A stretch of DNA of 64,000 bases, taken from the NCBI GenBank assembly GCA_002452405.1, contig DKFP01000002.1, positions 164,854 to 228,853 on the forward strand, written 5' to 3'. This stretch comes from Deferribacteraceae bacterium UBA6793 (GTDB lineage Bacteria; Chrysiogenota; Deferribacteres; Deferribacterales; Geovibrionaceae). A program made the translations under genes and the position numbers. Numbering within the stretch: position 1 is the stretch's first letter; each line of letters begins with the position of its first letter. Under the pieces are notes generated by a model. The model was not told where the DNA came from and searched no databases. It saw only the letters and a program-made list of their open reading frames with translations. This document shows positions 41,409-49,724 of the stretch, one piece after another.

Positions 41409-44400
41409 ATGTTCAGAGAATACGCAAAAAACAGAATAATATTATTCGACGGTGCAATGGGCACCTCAATACAGAAATATGAAATAACGGACGAAGTGTG
41501 GCAGGGGAAACAGGGGTGCAGCGAATGGCTGAACGTCGCCGCTCCGGACATTATCCGCGAGATACACGAGCAGTACCTTGAGGCGGGCGCAGACGTTATC
41601 GAAACCAATACGTTCGGCGGAACCGAGCTTGTGATGTCTGAATACGGGCTTGAGGACAGAACCTATGAGCTGAACCTGAAAGGCGCACAGATAGCCAGAC
41701 AGGCGGCAGACAAATACGGAAAATTTGTGGCGGGTTCCATAGGTCCCGGAACGAGACTTCCCAGCCTTGGACAGATAACATACGACGAACTCTTCACCAT
41801 GTACAGAAAACAGGCTCAGGCGCTTCTTGAAGGCGGCGTGGATCTGTTCATAATAGAGACCTGTCAGGATCTTCTGCAAATAAAAGCGGCGCTGAACGCA
41901 GTCATTGAAACCAGAGAGGCGAACGGTTCTGAGGCACCCGTGATGGTGTCCGTCACCGTTGAACAAAACGGAACAATGCTGATGGGAAGCGATCTTACGG
42001 CGGTTGCGACCGTGATACGCGATTATCCGGTGTTCTCACTGGGTCTTAACTGTGCCACAGGTCCCGACCTGATGCATCACCCTGTAGCTACTCTTTCAAA
42101 CAACTTCGCCGGACGCATCTCATGTCTGCCCAATGCCGGACTGCCGGAAAATAAGGGCGGACAAATGGTCTATTCCATGACTCCCGAACGCATGGCGGAG
42201 ATAATGGAAGGACTGATAAGAGAATTTCCCGTTTCAGTCCTTGGCGGATGCTGCGGAACAACGCCCGACCACATACGCGCGCTGCGCCCCGTGGCGGATC
42301 GCAATAAACCAAAAACGCCCGTTGCGGGTGAATATACAGGAGAGTGCGCAAGTCTCTACTTTTCAACGCCTATCATCCAGTCTCCAGCCCCTGCCCTCAT
42401 CGGCGAACGGGCAAACGCCAACGGAAGCAAGGCTTTCCGCGAACTGCTTCTGAAAGAAGACCTTGAAGGAATGCTCTTCGTCGCGAAGGAACAGGAGGAC
42501 ACTGGCGCGCACTTCACCGATATCTGCGTCGCATACGCAGGCAGAAACGAAAAAGAGGACATGAGACAGTTCATGCTTCTGCTCAACAAGACGCTCACAG
42601 CGCCCGTGGTTGTGGACTCCACAGAGCCGGATGTTGTCGAAACAGCTCTGAAACACTACGCGGGAAAACCCGTGATAAACTCCATAAACTTTGAGGACGG
42701 AGGCGAAAAACTCCACCGTATCCTGAAAATAGTTAAGCAGCATCCGTCGGCTGTCATAGCGCTCACCATTGACGAAACCGGAATGGCAATGACCGCCGAT
42801 GCGAAATTCGATATAGCTGAAAGAATTTACAAGGTATATACGGAGCAGTACGGACTGAAACCCGAAGACCTTATCTTCGACCCGCTCACCTTCTCCATAG
42901 GCAGCGGCGACGCAACGCTTACCACCGCAGCAATCGAAACCCTTAACGCCATCCGTCGCATCAAAACTGAGCTCAAAGGCGCGAAAACGGTTCTCGGACT
43001 CTCGAACATATCGTTCGGTCTGTCCGCAGCAAGCCGTCCGCTTCTGAACTCCGTGTTCCTGCACGAGGCGGTTGCCGCCGGACTGGACATGGCAATCGTC
43101 CACGCGTCAAAGGTTATCCCCGAATCCATGATAGACGCGGAAGATGTGAAACACTGCAAAGCCCTGCTTAACGGCGAAGAGGGAGCACTGAACGCATTCA
43201 TTGAATATTTCGCATCCAAAGAGGGCGTGGAAAAGCAGGAGGAGAAACAGAACCTCCCTGCGGACGAGACACTTAAACAGCATATCATGAGAGGAAAAAA
43301 GGCTGGTCTGGAACCCGTTCTGACCGAACTGCGGCAGACCGTTGCTCCCATTGAAATTATAAACAACCTCATGCTTCCCGCCATGAAAGAAGTCGGAGAG
43401 CTTTTCGGCGCGGGCAAGATGCTCCTGCCTTTCGTTCTGCAATCCGCAGAGGTCATGAAGGCGGCTGTCAATCTGCTCGAACCCTATATGGAACGCAACG
43501 ACGCTCAGTCAAGAGGCACAGTCGTACTTGCAACAGTCAAAGGGGACGTGCACGACATCGGCAAAAATCTTGTAGATATTATACTGTCAAATAACGGTTT
43601 TACCGTTCATAACCTCGGCATAAAAGTACCTGTTGAGGAGATGATAAAAAAGGCGATAGAAGTTAAGGCGGATGCAATCGGCATGAGCGGTCTGCTCGTT
43701 AAATCCACCAATATCATGCGGGAGAACATTGAGGAGCTGATGCGCCAGAACGTCGGCACAAAAGTTCTTCTGGGAGGCGCGGCGCTCACTGAAAAATTCG
43801 TTGAGCAGGACTGCAAGCCCATCATGCCCGGCATGGTGCACTATTGCCGAGACGCGTTCGACGCACTGAAAGTTCTTGACGGCGGCGAAAGCGACGGAAA
43901 AGCACCGGTAAAACCAATGAAAGAGGCAAAACCGAAAGTTGTCCGGATAAGAAAACCGGAAGTCACCGACAATATCCCGCTGGCTCCGTTCACAGGTGCT
44001 GAAACCGTTAAAAAAATCGACCTCGACGCAGTGCTGGAATATATGAACAAGCTGGCGCTGTTTAACCACAGATGGGGCTACAGCCGGAAAAATATGTCCG
44101 AAGACGAATATTCGGCACTTCTGAAAGAAACAGTCTACCCCGAATACGAAAAGACTGTGGCAAGGGTCAAAGCAGAAAATCTCGCTGAACTTTCCGCCCG
44201 CTACGGATTCTATAACTGTAACAGCGACGGCGAAAAGCTCATTGTTTATAAAGATGATACGAATGAAATTCTCTCTGTGTTCGAGTTTCCGCGCCAGAGC
44301 ATCGAAAACGGTGCCTGCCTTGCAGACTATTTCCTGCCCGTTTCATCCGGCAGAAAGGACGTGGTCGCTTTCCATCTGGTTACGGTAGGTAAAAAGGCGG

Positions 44401-44765
44401 AAAAGCTCTGCAAACAGCTTTTCGAAGTCCACGAATATAAGGAATATTACCAGTATCACGGATTTTTCACGGAACTGACCGAGGCGCTGGCAGAATATTT
44501 CCACAAACAGATACGCGCGCAGCTCGGCATCGGCGGCAAAGATGCGAAATCAGCCCACGGCGTGATAAGCCTTAACTATCAGGGTCGCAGATACAGCTTC
44601 GGCTACCCCGCATGTCCGGAACTGGCTCAGAACGCCCAACTGGACAGCTTTTTAGGTTTTAAGGAAATTGACGTAAAACTTACAGAAAATTATGAAATGG
44701 TACCGGAATACTCAACATGTGCTATAATTATACATAACGCCTCTGCGGAGTATTTCACCGTTTAG
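41409..44765 (+). CDS. metH: Cobalamin-dependent methionine synthase
   Basis: This 1118-residue enzyme transfers a methyl group from methyltetrahydrofolate through cobalamin to homocysteine. All four modules are present. They are the homocysteine domain with Zn cysteines (GLNCATG, LGGCCGTTP), the pterin-binding domain (GERANANGSKAF), the B12 domain with the lower-ligand motif DVHDIGKNLVDI (about 716) and the C-terminal AdoMet reactivation domain (RYSFGYPACPEL, MVPEYSTCAIIIHNASAEYF). The ATG at 41409 has AGGAGA 5 nt upstream; the open frame extends 127 codons earlier over the divergent gene without homology. I see no cobalamin or SAM riboswitch in the 151-bp upstream gap. Confidence 0.96.
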   Translation: MFREYAKNRIILFDGAMGTSIQKYEITDEVWQGKQGCSEWLNVAAPDIIREIHEQYLEAGADVIETNTFGGTELVMSEYGLEDRTYELNLKGAQIARQAADKYGKFVAGSIGPGTRLPSLGQITYDELFTMYRKQAQALLEGGVDLFIIETCQDLLQIKAALNAVIETREANGSEAPVMVSVTVEQNGTMLMGSDLTAVATVIRDYPVFSLGLNCATGPDLMHHPVATLSNNFAGRISCLPNAGLPENKGGQMVYSMTPERMAEIMEGLIREFPVSVLGGCCGTTPDHIRALRPVADRNKPKTPVAGEYTGECASLYFSTPIIQSPAPALIGERANANGSKAFRELLLKEDLEGMLFVAKEQEDTGAHFTDICVAYAGRNEKEDMRQFMLLLNKTLTAPVVVDSTEPDVVETALKHYAGKPVINSINFEDGGEKLHRILKIVKQHPSAVIALTIDETGMAMTADAKFDIAERIYKVYTEQYGLKPEDLIFDPLTFSIGSGDATLTTAAIETLNAIRRIKTELKGAKTVLGLSNISFGLSAASRPLLNSVFLHEAVAAGLDMAIVHASKVIPESMIDAEDVKHCKALLNGEEGALNAFIEYFASKEGVEKQEEKQNLPADETLKQHIMRGKKAGLEPVLTELRQTVAPIEIINNLMLPAMKEVGELFGAGKMLLPFVLQSAEVMKAAVNLLEPYMERNDAQSRGTVVLATVKGDVHDIGKNLVDIILSNNGFTVHNLGIKVPVEEMIKKAIEVKADAIGMSGLLVKSTNIMRENIEELMRQNVGTKVLLGGAALTEKFVEQDCKPIMPGMVHYCRDAFDALKVLDGGESDGKAPVKPMKEAKPKVVRIRKPEVTDNIPLAPFTGAETVKKIDLDAVLEYMNKLALFNHRWGYSRKNMSEDEYSALLKETVYPEYEKTVARVKAENLAELSARYGFYNCNSDGEKLIVYKDDTNEILSVFEFPRQSIENGACLADYFLPVSSGRKDVVAFHLVTVGKKAEKLCKQLFEVHEYKEYYQYHGFFTELTEALAEYFHKQIRAQLGIGGKDAKSAHGVISLNYQGRRYSFGYPACPELAQNAQLDSFLGFKEIDVKLTENYEMVPEYSTCAIIIHNASAEYFTV

Positions 44766-44816
44766 AAGTTATAGACAAATTTTAGCAGAAAATATTTAGA
44801 ATCAGACAAAATTAGT

Positions 44817-44845
44817 TTGATTTAATATGAAACTTGTGGTATACA
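44817..44845 (+). promoter_or_regulatory. sigma70 promoter of the superoxide reductase gene
   Basis: TTGATT - 17 bp - TATACA lies 39 bp upstream of the ATG. AGGAGGA precedes the start codon by 4 nt, so strong expression is likely. Confidence 0.7.
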
Positions 44846-44884
44846 TAGATCATCACATTAACAAAAGCAAATCAGGAGGACGAA

Positions 44885-45271
44885 ATGGCTATCGGAGAAC
44901 TTGTTAAATCAGCAGATTACAAATCAGAAAAGCACGTTCCTGTTATTGTACTGCCCGAAAAAATCGTTTCAGGCGAAGCATTCACAGTAGAGGTTTCCGT
45001 GGGTAAGGAGATCGCCCACCCCAACACAACAGAGCACTTCATCAACTGGATTTCAGTTTACTTCAAACCCGAATCCGGCAACCTTATAAACGTTGCAAGG
45101 TTCGAATACATGGCACACGGCGAAGCTGTCGCCGGAGCAAATCAGGGACCCGCACACGCTGACCCCTGCTCAACTTTCAAGCTGAAACTCACCCAGCCCG
45201 GCAAACTTGTTGCAACATCATACTGCAACATCCACGGTCTCTGGGAAAGCGAAACAGAAGTTAAGTTCTGA
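44885..45271 (+). CDS. Superoxide reductase, class II (neelaredoxin type)
   Basis: This 128-residue non-heme iron enzyme reduces superoxide to peroxide without making oxygen, a typical anaerobe defence. The Fe(His)4Cys ligands are His17 (within the conserved Glu15-Lys16-His17), His45, His51, Cys113 and His116 (SYCNIHGLW). It lacks the N-terminal desulforedoxin domain of class I enzymes. It is monocistronic with its own promoter and terminators. Electron donation is probably by rubredoxin, which is not encoded here. Confidence 0.95.
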   Translation: MAIGELVKSADYKSEKHVPVIVLPEKIVSGEAFTVEVSVGKEIAHPNTTEHFINWISVYFKPESGNLINVARFEYMAHGEAVAGANQGPAHADPCSTFKLKLTQPGKLVATSYCNIHGLWESETEVKF

Positions 45272-45297
45272 TACCTGCTTAAAGAAACACATAAGAA

Positions 45298-45319
45298 AAC
45301 CCGCTCACCTGAGCGGGTT
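45298..45319 (+). terminator. Terminator hairpin 1 after superoxide reductase (weak T tract)
   Basis: AACCCGCTCA-CC-TGAGCGGGTT is a 10-bp perfect stem. It is followed by CTGGTTGTTG rather than a clean T run. Confidence 0.6.
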
Positions 45320-45343
45320 CTGGTTGTTGACAAAGGCTAAGAA

Positions 45344-45470
45344 AGATTAGATTGCTTCGTCCTTTCAGTCCTCGCAAAGACGTAAGTCGCTGTCATTGAG
45401 AGGAAGCTGTCAGGCTGACGCGCCTCAAGCCAAAGGCTGTACGAAACAGCTTTAGCTGTGAGCTAATCTC
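45344..45470. repeat. RPT-A variant with inverted ends
   Basis: GATTAGATTGCTTCGTC...CCTCGCAAAGACG forms the left half. GTCATTGAGAGGAAGC...AGCTAATC forms the right half, with the end motifs GATTAG and CTAATC inverted. The element lies exactly between the two matching hairpins. Confidence 0.68.
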
Positions 45471-45500
45471 ATTGATTTTAAGTTGTTTGTCATCTGTCTG

Positions 45501-45526
45501 AACCCGCTCAGCCGAGCGGGTTTTTT
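45501..45526 (+). terminator. Terminator hairpin 2 after superoxide reductase
   Basis: AACCCGCTC-AGCC-GAGCGGGTT has a 9-bp perfect stem with a T run. The stem sequence is the same as hairpin 1, about 200 bp upstream. Confidence 0.82.
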
Positions 45527-45540
45527 GTTGATTAAAATAA

Positions 45541-45778
45541 CGAGACTGCTCCACCACTAAATGGGTTCGCAGAGACGTTTTTATGTCTTCGGAAGAAACG
45601 CAGCGCCTAAGCGATCTGCTCCCTTCGGTATTAATATATTGTACTGATAATTCTATGTGGTTTAGATTGCTTCGTCAACCTGTGGCTTCCTCGCAAAGAT
45701 GTCATTCTTCACGTGAAATGCTCCGAAGCGAGCGGTTCCGAGGGAAAACTGACGCAGTAATGCAACTCATATAAGCGG
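45541..45778. repeat. Degenerate RPT-A copies and RPT-B right-end remnant
   Basis: GAGACTGCTCCACC...GTTCGCAGAGACG (45542-45575) and GATTGCTTCGTC...CCTCGCAAAGATG (45664-45702) are RPT-A halves. AAAACTGACGCAGTAATGC with ATATAAGCGGCAA (45738-45780) matches the RPT-B right end. Confidence 0.6.
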
Positions 45779-45783
45779 CAATA

Positions 45784-48420
45784 TCAGCTGACGGCGGCGA
45801 GGTTCTTCGCTACCAGCTTAGTATACTCATGCTCTTCGCCCATTATTTCTTTATAGATGTCGTATGCGCTTGAAAGGAACTCTTTCGCATCGTCTTTTTT
45901 CCCTATTCTGTAAAGGAGTTCGCCAAGGTTATTCATTGCTGCGGCAGCGGAAATGCTCCTTTCGCCGCCTATTTCCCTTTTAATCTCCAGAGCTTTTTCA
46001 TAATATTCCTGCGCACGCTCAAACTGCCCCATACGGGAGGTGATAAAGCCCATATTGTTAAGCCCGACGGCGGTCTTTTCATGTTTAGAACCGAAAACTT
46101 TCTCGTATATCTGGAGAGCTTTGAAATAATAGGGTTCAGCGTTTTTCAGATCTCCCATGGCATATTTAAGCTGCCCGAAGTTCGTGTATGAAACTGCGGT
46201 ACTGGGGTGGTTGGTGCCGTATATATTGTGTTTGATGTTCAGAGCCTCAGTATGCATGGTCTCTGATTTTTCAAACTCTTTAACCTTTTGATAAGCAACG
46301 GCAAGATCGTTTGCCGCGGCAGCTGTCATGCGGCTGTTTTCGCCGTAGATCTTCTTTGTTTTGCCGATGAGGTCTTCGTACAGTTTAACGGCTTTGCGCG
46401 CGTTTCCGTTTTTGAACACTATCTGGGCATAATCGCCGAGACTCTTCACAGCCTCTTTGCTCATGGGTCCCATCTTTTCATTTTTAACGGTGGTAAGTTT
46501 ATGATAGATAAGCGCTGCTTTTGCTATCTGCCCTGCCGCGCTGTAGATGGATGCCATAACCTCGTCCGCCTCAAGACGCGCAGCGTCCTTAACATCCAGC
46601 GTTTTGTCATAAATCTCTTCCGCTTCGCTGAGGTTTTTCAGTGCATTTTCTCTGTCGCCTGCGACATGGTACAGCTTGCCCAGTTTCAACATACTGTCGG
46701 CATAGTCCGCACTTTTTCTGCCGTGAAATTTTTCACGTATCTCAAGCCCCTTCTTCATGATGGCTTCGGCTGCGTTATAATCGCCGGTATCAATATAGAA
46801 GTTAGCGAGTTTATTCATATAGGGCACTGCATCAGCAGAGTTTTTACCGGATTTTTCTTCAGCCGAGCGGAGCCTCTCCTGAAGTACTTTTTCTGCTGAA
46901 ATCTGTCTTCCGGATTTCAGGTACATAAAGGCGAGCTTGTCGAAATAAACGGCTATCTGAGGATGCGTGTCCCCAAGTATACCTGCTATGTGTTCCTTCG
47001 CCTTTTCCAGCATATCCAGCCAGAAATTGAAGAACTCAACCGTGTAAAACTTCTTCTCAAGTGAGGAGAACCATTCCACAAAACCGTCTATTTCCATAAC
47101 GTGCATCGCGTGGAAAATGGCTTCTTTTATATGATATGTCAAATCATTATATTCACAGTTACTCTCTGCCGCACCAATGTGATAGCGGTAAACAGTATAG
47201 TTGACGTTTTCGAGCAGGTCTGAATCAAGAACAGCCTGACTGTGCATGGCGTACAGCGGGTGGATGCAATAGAACCCACCACCCATATCGTTTGCAAAGC
47301 TGCGTGTTATAAAAGTGTTAAAAAGTTCAGAGGTGTCTACTGTTTCGGTGAACTCCGAAGCCACCGCTTTGAAAAGTCCCTCATCGAAAGTCCGGCAACA
47401 GCTTAGAAGTTTAGCCATCACCGATTCGTCGGTTTTAAGGCTGCTGAGGTTCATGTGCACAATGCTTTGGGGATTGCTTTCAAAAATTTCAGGTCCGGGT
47501 TCGTGTCCTTCGCCTGTTTTTATGAGCTTGTATGTTTCAAGACTGAAAGCCGTGAGCGCAGGATGTCCATCAGTATTTTCAAAAATAAGCTCACACATGG
47601 ACTCCCGTTCCAGTCCGTTCTTTTTGCAGAAGTCATCCGATTCCATACGGGTAAAAACGTCCGCCTGAATTTCATGGGAAACGTATCCGTAACGATCCTG
47701 CGGGAGGAGTTCTTCGGAGATATAGATAACGGTGCCGCAGTCCGCCTTTTCCGCAAGTTTCGTAACCCAGCTCATCCCGCTGTCGTATGCGTCGTAAAGG
47801 TTTTCCGCGTTGTCTATGATAAGGACGGGCTCAAGTCCCGCCGTGGTCTTTATCTTTTTAAGGCACGATGCGAAGCTATCGGCACATATCTGCCAGTTTA
47901 TGTGGTTCGCCTCTTTGAACATACTCATAACGTTCGGGCGCACCTCTGTGTTGAACCACTCCTCGGAGAAGCATTTGCCCACCTCGTCGTACATGCTGCG
48001 GGTGAAGGTGTATTTTGACGGTGCTTTCGCAAAAACACCAGACATAATAGGAGAATTATACTGAAAATAACACTCCGCCTCTGTTTTCAGCTTTCCGTTT
48101 ATTTTTTCGCTACGGACAAGGACGGAAATGTCAAAAACGGCGAAAAAATCCGCAGTTTCGCCGGAAACACAGTCCCTCAGTTCCAGAAGCCCCTGCTCAG
48201 GATAGCAGGCGCAGCATTTCTGTGCGTCCATATACATCACAAGATAGTTCTCAGGATCGAGGTCGTTTTTCAGGAAATCCGCGAAAGACGTTTTGCCGGT
48301 TCCTTTGTGCCCGTACAGGTTGAATATACGATAGCTGTCTGATATGCCGGTTTCCAGTGCTTCGCGCACGGTTTCCGGCAGCCCGCCCCTTTTAACGGGG
48401 ATAAGGTCGGAGATGTTCAT
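45784..48420 (-). CDS. STAND-type ATPase with C-terminal TPR array
   Basis: This 878-residue cytoplasmic protein has an N-terminal P-loop ATPase of about 300 residues, with Walker A GHKGTGKTS (37-45) and Walker B PVLIIDNAENLY. A winged-helix-like region follows (about 330-400). At least eight tetratricopeptide repeats of the kinesin-light-chain type run from about residue 480 to 870, including NHPSTAVSYTNFGQLKYAMG and NNLGELLYRIGKKDDAKEFL. This is the layout of STAND regulators, where TPRs sense a partner and the ATPase oligomerises. I see no effector domain at either end. The gene lies 2 bp after the M16 peptidase gene and is the last of a four-gene operon. It could be a regulator or a defence protein; function unknown. 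Confidence 0.82.
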   Translation of the reverse strand: MNISDLIPVKRGGLPETVREALETGISDSYRIFNLYGHKGTGKTSFADFLKNDLDPENYLVMYMDAQKCCACYPEQGLLELRDCVSGETADFFAVFDISVLVRSEKINGKLKTEAECYFQYNSPIMSGVFAKAPSKYTFTRSMYDEVGKCFSEEWFNTEVRPNVMSMFKEANHINWQICADSFASCLKKIKTTAGLEPVLIIDNAENLYDAYDSGMSWVTKLAEKADCGTVIYISEELLPQDRYGYVSHEIQADVFTRMESDDFCKKNGLERESMCELIFENTDGHPALTAFSLETYKLIKTGEGHEPGPEIFESNPQSIVHMNLSSLKTDESVMAKLLSCCRTFDEGLFKAVASEFTETVDTSELFNTFITRSFANDMGGGFYCIHPLYAMHSQAVLDSDLLENVNYTVYRYHIGAAESNCEYNDLTYHIKEAIFHAMHVMEIDGFVEWFSSLEKKFYTVEFFNFWLDMLEKAKEHIAGILGDTHPQIAVYFDKLAFMYLKSGRQISAEKVLQERLRSAEEKSGKNSADAVPYMNKLANFYIDTGDYNAAEAIMKKGLEIREKFHGRKSADYADSMLKLGKLYHVAGDRENALKNLSEAEEIYDKTLDVKDAARLEADEVMASIYSAAGQIAKAALIYHKLTTVKNEKMGPMSKEAVKSLGDYAQIVFKNGNARKAVKLYEDLIGKTKKIYGENSRMTAAAANDLAVAYQKVKEFEKSETMHTEALNIKHNIYGTNHPSTAVSYTNFGQLKYAMGDLKNAEPYYFKALQIYEKVFGSKHEKTAVGLNNMGFITSRMGQFERAQEYYEKALEIKREIGGERSISAAAAMNNLGELLYRIGKKDDAKEFLSSAYDIYKEIMGEEHEYTKLVAKNLAAVS

Positions 48421-48422
48421 GG

Positions 48423-49724
48423 CTACTCACTTTTTCCGTCGGGCATTGTTCTGACCCAAACGTAGTCTGACTTGAAAATAGTTTTTATGGCGTTCTTAAT
48501 ACTTAGCTTATCTGTTTTCTTAATATTTTCAACAAAATTATCATAATATGAAGGCTGTTCCACGGTGTATGAATAACCGATGTCGTTCGCTTCGCTGGAC
48601 GTTTTCTCACGCTGGAACAGGTTCTGGCTTATCAGTCTGTTCTTTGCTTTCTCTATATTTTCATCGGTAAGGTATTTGTCCATATCTTTAACAGTGCGCA
48701 ATATTTCCTTTTTTATATCTTTGCCCCTGCCTATCTGACTGTTGTATGTGAAAAGAAAGGTGCCTCTGTGTTTAAGTCCGTAATATCCGGCGTTTATGCT
48801 GTTTGCAAGGTCTTTGTCATACCTGAATTTCTGGTTCAGCACAGAAAATTCACCGCCGGAAAGTATCTCTCCAAGAACTTCCATGGCGAATATATCTATC
48901 TGCGATATTCCCACAGCCGGATAACCCAGTATCCCATATTCCTGATTTATGTCTTTTTTGACAGACAGTTCCACAGGCTTATCTATTTTGGTCACGCCAT
49001 CCTTGCTGTAACGTTCGCCTGCTTTGACACTTCGTTTGTCGCTGTAATACTTTTTCGCGAGTTTCAGCACTTCGTCATATGGAATATCGCCCACAACCAC
49101 CAGCGTCATATTGTCCGGGTGGTAGTATCTGTTGTAATAATCCACAAGCATATCGTGCGTGAAGGAGTTTACTGTCTCTTCCGTGCCGATTATCTCCCGT
49201 TCATAAGGCGTGTCATTAAACATCACCTTTGAGAACTCCTCCCACATGCCGGACGTAGGTCTATCTTTACCCATCTTAATTTCCTGCACGACGACGGGTT
49301 TTTCCTTCTCAATCTCGTCGGGGATGAACGAGGCGCGGAACACCATTTCGCTTATGGTGTCAAAGGCAACCTCTGCGTTATATGACGGAATATTGATGTA
49401 GTAGAAGGTGTAGTCCTTGCTGGTGGCGGCGTTCATAACCCCGCCCTTGCCTTCTACAACAGTATCTATCTCTCCGGGTTTAAATTTCTTTGTACCTTTG
49501 AACACCATGTGTTCAAGAAAGTGCGATATTCCGCTCTCTGCGGGCGTTTCATTAACAGAACCCGTCTTCATCCAGGTTTGAACGGAAACGACCTTTACCC
49601 CCGGAATATATTTGTAAATAAGAGTAACATTGTTGTCCAGCTTTGCTGTTTCATTCGCCAAAGCATAACCTCCGAAACAGAGTATAAAAATTATTATCGT
49701 ACAAATCAGTTTTTTATTTACCAT
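48423..49724 (-). CDS. Periplasmic M16-family zinc peptidase
   Basis: This 433-residue protein has a signal peptide (about 1-23, GYALA cleavage). The inverted zinc motif HFLEH lies in SHFLEHMVFKG (about 68-77), and the distant Glu ligand in VVVQEIKMGKD. The second M16 half lacks the motif, as usual. It is a PqqL/processing-peptidase-like secreted protease; substrates are unknown. Its start shares one base with the end of the glutamate dehydrogenase gene, and the STAND ATPase gene follows after 2 bp. Confidence 0.9.
   Translation of the reverse strand: MVNKKLICTIIIFILCFGGYALANETAKLDNNVTLIYKYIPGVKVVSVQTWMKTGSVNETPAESGISHFLEHMVFKGTKKFKPGEIDTVVEGKGGVMNAATSKDYTFYYINIPSYNAEVAFDTISEMVFRASFIPDEIEKEKPVVVQEIKMGKDRPTSGMWEEFSKVMFNDTPYEREIIGTEETVNSFTHDMLVDYYNRYYHPDNMTLVVVGDIPYDEVLKLAKKYYSDKRSVKAGERYSKDGVTKIDKPVELSVKKDINQEYGILGYPAVGISQIDIFAMEVLGEILSGGEFSVLNQKFRYDKDLANSINAGYYGLKHRGTFLFTYNSQIGRGKDIKKEILRTVKDMDKYLTDENIEKAKNRLISQNLFQREKTSSEANDIGYSYTVEQPSYYDNFVENIKKTDKLSIKNAIKTIFKSDYVWVRTMPDGKSE

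Larger units (their letters stand above)
45272..45783. other. 512-bp gene-free gap with duplicated hairpins and repeats
   Basis: In order this gap holds a terminator-like hairpin, an RPT-A variant, a second near-identical terminator, and degenerate RPT-A and RPT-B pieces. Open frames inside (for example 45583-45774) have no ribosome site and consist of repeat sequence. Confidence 0.75.

Noticed and set aside
45583..45774. 63-codon plus-strand open frame after superoxide reductase
   Set aside because: It lies entirely in degenerate repeats and has no conserved or start-site features.
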